Below, piece after piece: positions 8,552 to 15,491 of a stretch of 16,519 bases of DNA; the stretch's first letter is position 1; every line of letters starts with the position of its first letter. Source of the DNA: Rikenellaceae bacterium (GTDB lineage: Bacteria > Bacteroidota > Bacteroidia > Bacteroidales > UBA932); contig CAAGFN010000196.1 of the NCBI GenBank assembly GCA_900769145.1, positions 1 through 16,519 on the forward strand, written 5' to 3'. The notes below the pieces were generated by a model. The model did not search any database, was not told the origin of the DNA, and was given only the letters and a program-made list of their open reading frames with translations. The translations under genes and the position numbers were made by a program.

Positions 8552-11080
8552 ATGAAACGACCTTTTCAGGCGAAAACAGGTCTTCGGACCGCACTTTCAA
8601 TGCTACTGCTGACATTGACTTCCGGCTCAGTCTTCGGGCAGGGCCTGAGGTTCAAGGGCCTTGAGGAGGCCATTGACGAGAGGACCTCATACTCAGTGTT
8701 TGACAGCAGGACGCCTTCATTCGAGAAAGAGCTCGACATCCGGTTTCGGTTCCAGAGCTACAGGGATGCGGAAAGAGGAATCATTTTCAGGCTCGCCGAC
8801 AAGAAATACGACAAGGACCCTGCGGTTATCCTCTTCTATGACGGTGCTCAGAGTGACCACCGCTTCTACGTGAACATTGAAAACAGGCTGACAGCTATCT
8901 CGCTCACGATACCGAGAAAAGAGAGGGGAAATGCGTCAGAGTGGCTCGACGTGGATTTCCGTATGTACCTCGACAAGGATTCGATGATGCTCGCCGTTGA
9001 CCGGGATACTGCATTTGCAGCCTCCGGAATAACGAAATACAGCATCCATCCCGAACTTGTATTCGGGCGCAACAGATATCTCATCGATATACCTTCATTT
9101 ACAATCAAGGACCTGATAGTCAGCGATTTGACATCGAAATACACCTTCCGTCTCAATGAAGAACGCGGCCAGGTCGCAAGAGATGACAGGAGAAGAATAA
9201 AGGGAAAGGTGCAGAATCCCGTATGGGTCTCGGAAAACAGCCGGAAATGGCAATTGATTTTCGAGAACAGCTCGGATGAATTCCTTTGCGCCGGATACGA
9301 TCAAACAGCACACGAGCTGAAAGTTTTCTGCAGGGACTCGCTCAGCACCTGGAATACCCAGGCAAGGAAGCGCAGAAGTCAGGTATTCCGGAACCAGTGT
9401 CCGGTGGCATTGACATTGGGAACAAACTTCCTCGACACAAGAACAGGTGACATATACGCATACGAGGTGCGGTATGACAAAGACTGGAAAGGTCCTGTCA
9501 CGATGGCAAGACTGGACACGGCCCGCCTTACCTGGCAGCCTGTCTCAGAACAAGTGCTTGATATGCAGATGCACCATCATTGTGAATGGCTGGACACCCT
9601 GAACGGAGATTTCTACATTTTCGGCGGTTTCGGAGACAGGCGGTACAACGGCGATTTCTACAAGTTCAATCTCGAACGGCAGGAGTGGAGCAAATGCCCT
9701 CAACTATCCGGCGACAGGATATGGCCACGTTATTTCTGTGCAATGGGCCATGACCCGGACGACAATGCCCTGTACATATATGGAGGAATGGGAAACGAGA
9801 GCGGGGAGCAAATCGTCGGAAGACAATACTTCTATGATTTGTACAAGGTGGACCTCAATGAAATGAGAGTGGAAAAGAAATGGTCCGTACCCAATCAGGA
9901 TGAACTGAACACCGTGGCCGCAAGGAATATGATACTGAGCGGAGACGGGTATTTTTACGCATTGTGCTATCCGGAAAGCGAGACTGAGTCAGAACTCCAG
10001 CTTACCAGATTCTCAATAGAGGACGGAAGCCGCGAGAAACTCGGCAATACCATACCCATTTTCTCCGACAAGATTACCACAAATGCCAATCTGTACCTCG
10101 ATGAGACTCTAGGAAAGATGATAGCAACCGTTGAGGAGTCAAAAGATGATATCAGTTCCTCAGTCAAATGCTATTGGATTGATTATCCTCCGAAACCCGC
10201 ATTGAAGGAAGACTCAGCAAAGAAAAATATTCATTATCAATGGATTATCGCTGCTCTAACCATAATTGCAGCAGGATGGGCCGGTTCATGGCTGAGAATG
10301 AGGTTCTTTAAGAAAGGCAAGTTGAGCCGGCTGCAGGTGGACAAGCACGATACCAGGATACGACCGGCCAAGGACAGCCCGGACAACATTCTCCTGTTCG
10401 GAGGAATCACATTGACGGATTCTTCCGGAGCGGATATCACAAGCCTCCTGACAGGACGCCTGAAGGAAACTCTTCTGCTCATTCTTTACTATACACACAA
10501 GGGCGGAATAAGCTCCAGAAGGCTCAGCAGCCTGATCTGGCCGGACAAGGACGAGGAGAAATCCAAGAACGTCAGAGGAGTGACCCTGAACAACCTGAGG
10601 AAGATATTGAACCGGATGGAGGGCGTGAGCCTCACTTTTGAAGACGGAAAATATATTGCCAAGTTCAGTTCCCCGGCGTTCTGTGACTATGCTGATTGCC
10701 TTAAGCTGCTGGAAGACTACAGCCCCGGAAATGACAGACTTCTGTCAATACTCGCAAGGGGAAAGTTCCTCAAGGACGAGAGCGACGTCCTGTTTGACAA
10801 GATGAAGGACGAGATTGATGACAAGGTGGCATCTGCGGTGCTTGCCGAGGCAGAATGGCGGTTCAGCAGCTCGGACTGGGCGAATACAGTATTGTGCGCC
10901 GACATACTCCAGTGGCTGGATCCTCTCAGCGAGAACGCAATATCATTCGCAGTGAAGGCATTGTCGGCAATGGGAAGGGACGAGGATGCCAAGGTCAGGT
11001 ACAACAATTTCATTACCCAATACAAGAAAGACTACGACGAGGACTACCCGTCAAGCTTCGACGACCTTCTTCTTCATTGA
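8552..11080 (+). CDS. Membrane-anchored one-component regulator: periplasmic kelch sensor, one TM helix, cytoplasmic SARP-like winged helix and BTAD-like domain
   Basis: A single 842-residue protein that appears to join a periplasmic sensor to a cytoplasmic DNA-binding domain. Residues 1-30 are a signal peptide. About 31-220 is a beta-rich segment that could be a LamG/concanavalin-like fold. About 290-550 holds kelch-type repeats, clearest in DFYIFGGFGDRRYNGDFYKF (352-371) and ALYIYGGMGNE (from about 405). One membrane segment (WIIAALTIIAAGWAGSW, about 563-579) is followed by basic residues. Residues about 610-705 form an OmpR/SARP-like winged helix (LILYYTHKGGISSRRLSSLIW, then VRGVTLNNLRKIL). 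The rest is helical and BTAD-like. The start at 8552 was chosen because the signal peptide begins there; an upstream in-frame extension lacks one. It is divergent from the GH76-SusC operon, its likely target. Its last codons lie in the left copy of the 38-bp repeat. The domain order is seen in the sequence; the ligand and target are inferred. Confidence 0.82.
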   Translation: MKRPFQAKTGLRTALSMLLLTLTSGSVFGQGLRFKGLEEAIDERTSYSVFDSRTPSFEKELDIRFRFQSYRDAERGIIFRLADKKYDKDPAVILFYDGAQSDHRFYVNIENRLTAISLTIPRKERGNASEWLDVDFRMYLDKDSMMLAVDRDTAFAASGITKYSIHPELVFGRNRYLIDIPSFTIKDLIVSDLTSKYTFRLNEERGQVARDDRRRIKGKVQNPVWVSENSRKWQLIFENSSDEFLCAGYDQTAHELKVFCRDSLSTWNTQARKRRSQVFRNQCPVALTLGTNFLDTRTGDIYAYEVRYDKDWKGPVTMARLDTARLTWQPVSEQVLDMQMHHHCEWLDTLNGDFYIFGGFGDRRYNGDFYKFNLERQEWSKCPQLSGDRIWPRYFCAMGHDPDDNALYIYGGMGNESGEQIVGRQYFYDLYKVDLNEMRVEKKWSVPNQDELNTVAARNMILSGDGYFYALCYPESETESELQLTRFSIEDGSREKLGNTIPIFSDKITTNANLYLDETLGKMIATVEESKDDISSSVKCYWIDYPPKPALKEDSAKKNIHYQWIIAALTIIAAGWAGSWLRMRFFKKGKLSRLQVDKHDTRIRPAKDSPDNILLFGGITLTDSSGADITSLLTGRLKETLLLILYYTHKGGISSRRLSSLIWPDKDEEKSKNVRGVTLNNLRKILNRMEGVSLTFEDGKYIAKFSSPAFCDYADCLKLLEDYSPGNDRLLSILARGKFLKDESDVLFDKMKDEIDDKVASAVLAEAEWRFSSSDWANTVLCADILQWLDPLSENAISFAVKALSAMGRDEDAKVRYNNFITQYKKDYDEDYPSSFDDLLLH
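11043..11080. repeat. 38-bp direct repeat, left copy
   Basis: Identical over 38 bases to 12619-12656; the flanking bases differ on both sides. This copy encodes the C-terminus of the kelch-SARP regulator (YPSSFDDLLLH and the TGA stop). It also carries an orphan antisense copy of the end of the transporter gene. Confidence 0.95.
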
Positions 11081-11094
11081 GTGCCGGTTGCCCA

Positions 11095-12510
11095 TCATTC
11101 AAACAAATCATCCAAGGTTATCTCACTCTGCACAATCCCCGCATGAGTATTATGCCGAATCCCGTAAGTCGTTATCATCGTAAGATGTACAGCCTTGCGG
11201 GTGTTTGTCGTCTCAATAAACGCACTTTTCTTGCCACGCAAATTGCGCTCATACTCAGCATCAATGGAAAACTCTGACAAAGAGTATTTCATTTCGCAGA
11301 TATTGACGACCTGATCATTTCGGTCTATCAACAAATCAATTTGCGCCCCGGCGCCATTTTCGTCCGCCTCCTTTCTCCAGGAATAAATATTGCTCAACAC
11401 TCCCGAAATTCCCAGACCGGCTTTGATCTGCCGGATATGGGCCATACAAAGGCTCTCAAAAGCCAATCCGCTCCATGCCCGATGGGAGGCAGAATCAATG
11501 GATGCCGACCAGAAATTCTCATCGTTGTTAGTATTTTGGCGGATGAACTTGAAGTAAAAAAGAGTATAGTTGTCAATCAACTGATATACAGACTGCTTTT
11601 TTCTGTTTCCATAGTTATTATACCTCCTGATAAACCCACAATACTCCAATTCATCCAAAATCTTGCTCAAAGTCCCATTGCTCGGCTTGTCAATCGCATC
11701 AATAATCTCTTCCCGGGTCATACCAATCTTTTTGGTGCCGAGCGCAGTCACAATATCGATGTATTGTTCAGGATATTTGAATAGAGACGCATATAGCTGA
11801 TTGAACTCATTTGCCAACCGGCCATTGCGCACAAAGAAAAGCTTATCTATATTCTGAGCCAGACTCAAACCCTTTTCAAGCAAGTTCCAATAGTATGGAA
11901 TTCCTCCGAATATCATATAGCTCTCAGCAATCTGATATCTGCTCAACTCTAGTCCCCTGGCCAACGTGAACAATTCGCACTCTCTCAAAGTAAATGGCTG
12001 AAGCGCAATTTGCCGTGTCACACGATTATGCAATCCTCCGTGATCATTTATAACCTTATTGATAATCCACGATGTAGCAGAACCGCAAATAATCAAGACT
12101 ATATCCTTGCGGGCCGACACCCAGCCATTCCAGAAGTGTTCAAATGCTGAAATGAAATTTGAACGTGGTGTGTCCATCCATGGAAGTTCATCAAGGAATA
12201 CTATTTTCTTCTCATCTGTTGAGTTTTTCAGAAAATGCGACAAAAGATTGAAAGCCTCCAACCATGATTGTGGTATTGGACAATCATCATAACCGGAATC
12301 ACGCAGTGAAATGGCAAAACTGAATAACTGGTCTTTGGTCTTGGCATTCGCCAATCCGGTGTGATGGAAAGTAAACTTATAGCCGAATGTTTCACGAATA
12401 AGATACGTCTTGCCGACACGCCTTCGTCCATATACAGCTATAAGCTCCGACTCCTCTGACTTCATTGCTGAGAGCAGAATATTTTGCTCTTCTTTTCTCC
12501 CGATTATCAT
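11095..12510 (-). CDS. AAA+ ATPase with DUF234-like PD-(D/E)XK nuclease domain
   Basis: Member of the archaeal-type ATPase/DUF234 group, common as scattered single genes in Bacteroidales and archaea and without a settled function. In 471 residues it shows Walker A (GRRRVGKT, 28-35) and Walker B (KIVFLDEL, 102-109). A sensor-1-like strand follows (LIICGSATSW, 139-148), then a winged-helix-like region (about 255-300, ending LDELEYCGFIRRY). The C-terminal nuclease-like domain has a full acidic set: E352 (GLAFESLC), D392 (QIDLLIDR) and E406-x-K408 (ICEMKYS). Both active sites look intact. The start at 12510 is favoured because a TAnnTTTG box lies 20 bases upstream; the open frame up to 12555 runs through that box. 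It is the only gene between the 38-bp repeats and is AT-richer than its neighbours, suggesting transfer. The family call is secure; its role, perhaps selfish or defensive, is open. Confidence 0.88.
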   Translation of the reverse strand: MIIGRKEEQNILLSAMKSEESELIAVYGRRRVGKTYLIRETFGYKFTFHHTGLANAKTKDQLFSFAISLRDSGYDDCPIPQSWLEAFNLLSHFLKNSTDEKKIVFLDELPWMDTPRSNFISAFEHFWNGWVSARKDIVLIICGSATSWIINKVINDHGGLHNRVTRQIALQPFTLRECELFTLARGLELSRYQIAESYMIFGGIPYYWNLLEKGLSLAQNIDKLFFVRNGRLANEFNQLYASLFKYPEQYIDIVTALGTKKIGMTREEIIDAIDKPSNGTLSKILDELEYCGFIRRYNNYGNRKKQSVYQLIDNYTLFYFKFIRQNTNNDENFWSASIDSASHRAWSGLAFESLCMAHIRQIKAGLGISGVLSNIYSWRKEADENGAGAQIDLLIDRNDQVVNICEMKYSLSEFSIDAEYERNLRGKKSAFIETTNTRKAVHLTMITTYGIRHNTHAGIVQSEITLDDLFE

Positions 12511-12530
12511 AACTACGATCTTGTTTCTCG

Positions 12531-12538
12531 CAAATATA
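12531..12538 (-). promoter_or_regulatory. -7 promoter box of the AAA+/DUF234 gene
   Basis: The minus strand reads TATATTTG, an exact match to the Bacteroides -7 consensus TAnnTTTG, 20 bases before the ATG at 12510. A TTTG lies 24 nt further upstream, inside the proximal arm of the inverted repeat, and could be the -33 element, although the spacing is slightly long. This promoter lies inside the inserted segment, so the gene carries its own expression signal. Confidence 0.6.
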
Positions 12539-12553
12539 GTATAAATTTTACGC

Positions 12554-12598
12554 ATAATCAGCCAAATCGCATAAAAAACATGAGATTTGGCTGATTAT
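12554..12598. repeat. 15-bp perfect inverted repeat upstream of the AAA+/DUF234 gene
   Basis: ATAATCAGCCAAATC (12554-12568) is the exact reverse complement of GATTTGGCTGATTAT (12584-12598). After one mismatch the stem continues 3 bp inward, leaving a 7-nt A-rich loop. It overlaps the likely -33 region of the AAA+ gene, fitting an operator. A T-rich run follows on the plus strand, so it could also end plus-strand transcripts. It may instead be a recognition site of the element. Function unresolved. Confidence 0.85.
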
Positions 12599-12618
12599 AT
12601 TATTTTTTAGTCGAGAAA

Positions 12619-12656
12619 ACTACCCGTCAAGCTTCGACGACCTTCTTCTTCATTGA
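12619..12656. repeat. 38-bp direct repeat, right copy
   Basis: Identical to 11043-11080. This copy encodes the C-terminus of the OPA-type transporter on the minus strand (MKKKVVEA and its stop at 12627-12629). It also carries an orphan plus-strand copy of the end of the kelch regulator. Confidence 0.95.
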
Positions 12657-13991
12657 CCTCCAGTTGAGCACAGGCAGGACGAATGAAAGAATGCAGGCGG
12701 CGGTCCAGAAGATGGCGGCGGCGGTGAAGTCATAGCCGGCGGCAGGGCCACCTTCAATTAGATAACCGGTCACTACATCCTGGATGGCCGCGGCTACATA
12801 GCTGGAAATACCTACAATGCCGAGAGCAGCACCGGTGGCCTTTCTCGGGACAATGTCGACGGCCATCAGCCCGGCTACAATGCAATAGAGCACACCTATG
12901 AACAGGCTGAACACAGATACGTAGAAAATATTCATCAGATAGCCGCCTCCTGTGAACAGGAAAAGCAGCAGGGCAGCGCAGCAGACGATTCCCGATATGA
13001 GAACCGGCTTCACCCGGTCGCCACGGAAAACAGTGTCGGAAAGCCAGCCGGCGAATATGGTACCTGCCACTCCGAACGCCTCGGAGAATGCAATTATCTG
13101 TGTTGCCCCCTGGAGGGAAAAATCCTTGGCCTTCTGCAGGAAGAGCACTCCCCAGCCGCTGATGGCATATTGGGTTATATAGACAAATGCGCTGGATATG
13201 GCAATAATCCAGATGCCGGGATGCCTCAGGACAATCTTCTGGAGCTCCCTGGTCGGCATTGAATCAGTCTTGGCAGGCTTCTCTCCAGAGAGTTCCTGAA
13301 TTGACGGAAGTCCCTTGCTTTCAGGGGTATCCGAAATGAAGAACAATGCGATGGCAGTGCCTGCGAAGCCGGCCGCCGCAGCGAAGATGAAACCCCATTC
13401 CCAGCCCAGGGCACCGACAATGACACCGGTCAATATGAATGTCAGGAACTTGCCGATATAGGGAGTGGAGCTGAAAATGCTGTAATACGTTCCCCTCTTC
13501 GACAACGGGAACCAGCGTGAGAGATTGATGATGCCTGGAGGCGCACCCATTGACTGGACCCAGCCGTTGCCCCCCCAGAGAATGAAGAAGGCGACCAGCA
13601 CCACGATACCGGGGATGGCGAATCCCCTGCCCAGCAAGCCCAGGAGCCCCATCAGGAGGTTCACCACGGCAGAGACGAAGAGGCCGACTGCCATAAACCG
13701 CCTGATATTGCAATAATCGGCAATGAAGCCATTGACGAACTTGCCGAAGGCATAGACTAGCAGCAATGCGGAGCCGATCAGACCCAGATCCCCGGCGCTG
13801 AGCACTCCTCCGTCAATGAGGGGCTGCTTCACCACGCTCAATGTCATCCTGCAGACATAATAGAGGCTGTACACGACGGAAGCTCCCCAGAATGTCCTGC
13901 TTCTCAGCCTTTTGTATTCAGCATCGACCCTGTCCTCCGGCACTTTGCCTGCGGAAGGCTTGCTGATTCTGAAGTATTTGTATAGGCTCAT
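12627..13991 (-). CDS. Major-facilitator transporter of the GlpT/UhpT (OPA) type, with altered phosphate-site residues
   Basis: Inner-membrane transporter of 454 residues with about 12 hydrophobic segments and the organophosphate:phosphate antiporter layout. YYVCRMT (R48) aligns with the first phosphate-binding arginine of E. coli GlpT (R45). NGFIADYCNIRRFM matches the loop 2-3 motif. FPLSKRGTYYSIFSSTPYIG matches the region around GlpT H165. FVYITQYAISGW matches the helix around GlpT R269. Two key residues are changed: the GlpT His165 position is Pro177 and the Arg269 position is Gln274. The substrate is therefore probably not glycerol-3-phosphate, and simple phosphate exchange is doubtful. 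The ATG at 13991 lies about 50 bases after a good TAnnTTTG box, so the gene is likely transcribed independently of the MATE gene. Its last 30 bases lie in the right 38-bp repeat. Superfamily is certain; substrate is unknown. Confidence 0.85.
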   Translation of the reverse strand: MSLYKYFRISKPSAGKVPEDRVDAEYKRLRSRTFWGASVVYSLYYVCRMTLSVVKQPLIDGGVLSAGDLGLIGSALLLVYAFGKFVNGFIADYCNIRRFMAVGLFVSAVVNLLMGLLGLLGRGFAIPGIVVLVAFFILWGGNGWVQSMGAPPGIINLSRWFPLSKRGTYYSIFSSTPYIGKFLTFILTGVIVGALGWEWGFIFAAAAGFAGTAIALFFISDTPESKGLPSIQELSGEKPAKTDSMPTRELQKIVLRHPGIWIIAISSAFVYITQYAISGWGVLFLQKAKDFSLQGATQIIAFSEAFGVAGTIFAGWLSDTVFRGDRVKPVLISGIVCCAALLLFLFTGGGYLMNIFYVSVFSLFIGVLYCIVAGLMAVDIVPRKATGAALGIVGISSYVAAAIQDVVTGYLIEGGPAAGYDFTAAAIFWTAACILSFVLPVLNWRSMKKKVVEA

Positions 13992-14023
13992 CTATTGTTG
14001 CTTTCCTGCACGGGAACATTGAC

Positions 14024-14037
14024 CCGCACGTTTGCGG
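14024..14037 (-). other. Small hairpin in the transporter 5' leader
   Basis: CCGCA and TGCGG form a perfect 5-bp stem around a 4-base loop, just downstream of the -7 box and 32 bases before the ATG at 13991. It would fall at or near the 5' end of the transcript. It could stabilise the mRNA or be chance. Confidence 0.3.
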
Positions 14038-14040
14038 TTG

Positions 14041-14048
14041 CAAATTTA
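14041..14048 (-). promoter_or_regulatory. -7 promoter box of the OPA-type transporter gene
   Basis: The minus strand reads TAAATTTG, an exact match to the Bacteroides TAnnTTTG -7 consensus, in the 114-bp gap between the MATE and transporter genes. I see no well-spaced -33 TTTG. Confidence 0.5.
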
Positions 14049-14105
14049 AACAGATTATCGGACAATGCCATAGTCTGGGCGGGATTTCGATGGCCGGCGG
14101 ACAAT

Positions 14106-15488
14106 TCAGTCAGAGAAAGGCCTGGCGAGAATGCTTTTGCGGTAAAGCACAGTCAGGTAAGCGAGCCGGACCACTACGTGGACCATATATGCGGCCATCA
14201 GGATGTGGACGGCCAATGCTGGCGAAGTCTCCGGGGACGGTGCGAGAATCCACGCCCCTGCGAACCATATAAAGAAGAATGCCACCACGGCCCAGATGGT
14301 GCAGTCCCGGATAGGGCCGGATGAGGTTGCACCGATGTAAATCCCGTCCCAAGTAAATGCTGCACAGCCGATTACAGGCATTGGGACAAGCCACGGGATG
14401 AACTCTGCCGAGGCTGCCACGACTGAGGCATCGGAGGTCAGAAGCCTGAGAATCGGTACTCCAAGCAGCGCATAAATAAACACGAAGAGCACCGCCACGC
14501 CCATACTCCAGGCGAAGACATGGCGGACTGTCCTCACGACTCCGTCCCGGCTTCCCATTCCGATGAATTTCCCCGTCAATGCTTCCCCTGCGTATGCGAA
14601 ACCGTCCGTGAAATATGAGAAAAGCATCATCATCTGCACCAGTATCGAGCTGACTGCCAGCATCATATCCCCGTAGCGGGCGGAGATTACGGTAATGCCG
14701 GCATATATTGCCATAATGCAGAGCGAGCGGACGAAGAGGTCCGCATTGAGACGGAAATAGGACTTCATCCCATTGTCTATAAAGAGTCTCGACACGCCCC
14801 GGAAAGAGTAGCCCGTGAAGACATTGCGGTAGCGCAGGAGAATGACGGCGACAGCATACAGCAGGCCGGAATACTGGGCGATGAGGGTTCCGATAGCGAT
14901 ACCGTTGAAGCCGATGCCCCGGAACCGGAAGTCCCCGAACGAGAAGCCCATGGCCAGGACAATGCTGACGAGGACATTGCCCAGATTGACAATGAAGTCC
15001 ACAATCATGGGGTTCACGCTGTCCTGCATACCTATGAACCAGCCCTTGAGGGCCATCAGGCTCAATGTTGCCGGCGCCGCCCAGATTCTGATATGGAAAT
15101 ATGTCTCAGCCAGTTCCCTGACCTCCGGGGAGCATTTCACGAACAGGAATGCAAAATCGACGAAGACCCATTGGATCAGGATACAGAATGCGGCCACGGC
15201 CAATGCCATCCCGGATGAACGGAACAATGCATCAGCTGCGGACTTCATGTCTCCGCGCCCGTAGGCCTGGGCCGTGAGTCCGCCCGTGCCGGTCCGGAGG
15301 AAACTGAAATTCCAGTAGAGCAGGTCGAAAAGCAGGGTTCCGATGGAGACTCCGCCAATGAGGACTGCCGCATTGCCGTCCAGATGTCCTGCCACGGCGA
15401 GGTCCACCATGCCGACTATCGGCACGGTGATGCTGGCCAGGATGCTTGGCACAGCAAGACGGAGTATTTCCTTGTTGAAAGGGCTCAT
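14106..15488 (-). CDS. MATE-family efflux transporter, DinF-like
   Basis: Cation-coupled multidrug/organic-compound exporter of the inner membrane. The 460-residue protein has about 12 hydrophobic segments in two homologous halves. Its N-terminus is typical of the DinF branch: KEILRLAVPSILASITVPIV, VDLAVAGHLDG, then LLYWNFSFLRTGTGGLTAQA with the usual Gly-rich helix. GWFIGMQDSVNPMIVDFIVN (about residues 149-168) matches the conserved segment at the end of the first half. The length is normal and the frame unbroken. It begins 3 nt after the rsgA stop codon, so the two are almost certainly cotranscribed. This link probably reflects shared transcription rather than shared function. The transported compound cannot be read from sequence. 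Confidence 0.92.
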   Translation of the reverse strand: MSPFNKEILRLAVPSILASITVPIVGMVDLAVAGHLDGNAAVLIGGVSIGTLLFDLLYWNFSFLRTGTGGLTAQAYGRGDMKSAADALFRSSGMALAVAAFCILIQWVFVDFAFLFVKCSPEVRELAETYFHIRIWAAPATLSLMALKGWFIGMQDSVNPMIVDFIVNLGNVLVSIVLAMGFSFGDFRFRGIGFNGIAIGTLIAQYSGLLYAVAVILLRYRNVFTGYSFRGVSRLFIDNGMKSYFRLNADLFVRSLCIMAIYAGITVISARYGDMMLAVSSILVQMMMLFSYFTDGFAYAGEALTGKFIGMGSRDGVVRTVRHVFAWSMGVAVLFVFIYALLGVPILRLLTSDASVVAASAEFIPWLVPMPVIGCAAFTWDGIYIGATSSGPIRDCTIWAVVAFFFIWFAGAWILAPSPETSPALAVHILMAAYMVHVVVRLAYLTVLYRKSILARPFSD

Positions 15489-15491
15489 CGG

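Larger units (their letters stand above)
11081..12618. mobile_element. Inferred 1.5-kb one-gene insertion between 38-bp direct repeats
   Basis: This segment lies exactly between the two 38-bp copies and contains only the AAA+/DUF234 gene, its promoter and an inverted repeat. Removing it together with one repeat copy joins the kelch regulator and the OPA-type transporter as convergent genes whose 3' ends overlap by 30 bp. The segment is visibly AT-richer than both flanks. The cargo stop codon lies 14 bp inside the left boundary. There are no terminal inverted repeats, transposase or integrase. The repeats are longer than usual target-site duplications and resemble an att-type or repair-generated duplication. 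Insertion is inferred from the repeats; the mechanism is unknown. Confidence 0.7.

Noticed and set aside
12511..12555. Longer N-terminus of the AAA+ protein from 12555
   Set aside because: It would run through the exact TAnnTTTG promoter box and into the inverted repeat. The start at 12510 matches the family N-terminus.
12554..12598. Intrinsic terminator for the OPA-type transporter gene
   Set aside because: The T-rich run follows the stem on the plus strand, the wrong side for this minus-strand gene. The hairpin also lies inside the inserted segment, next to the AAA+ promoter.
11043..12656. Ordinary insertion sequence with target-site duplication
   Set aside because: There is no transposase and no terminal inverted repeat at the inner edges of the repeats, and 38 bp is far longer than usual duplications.
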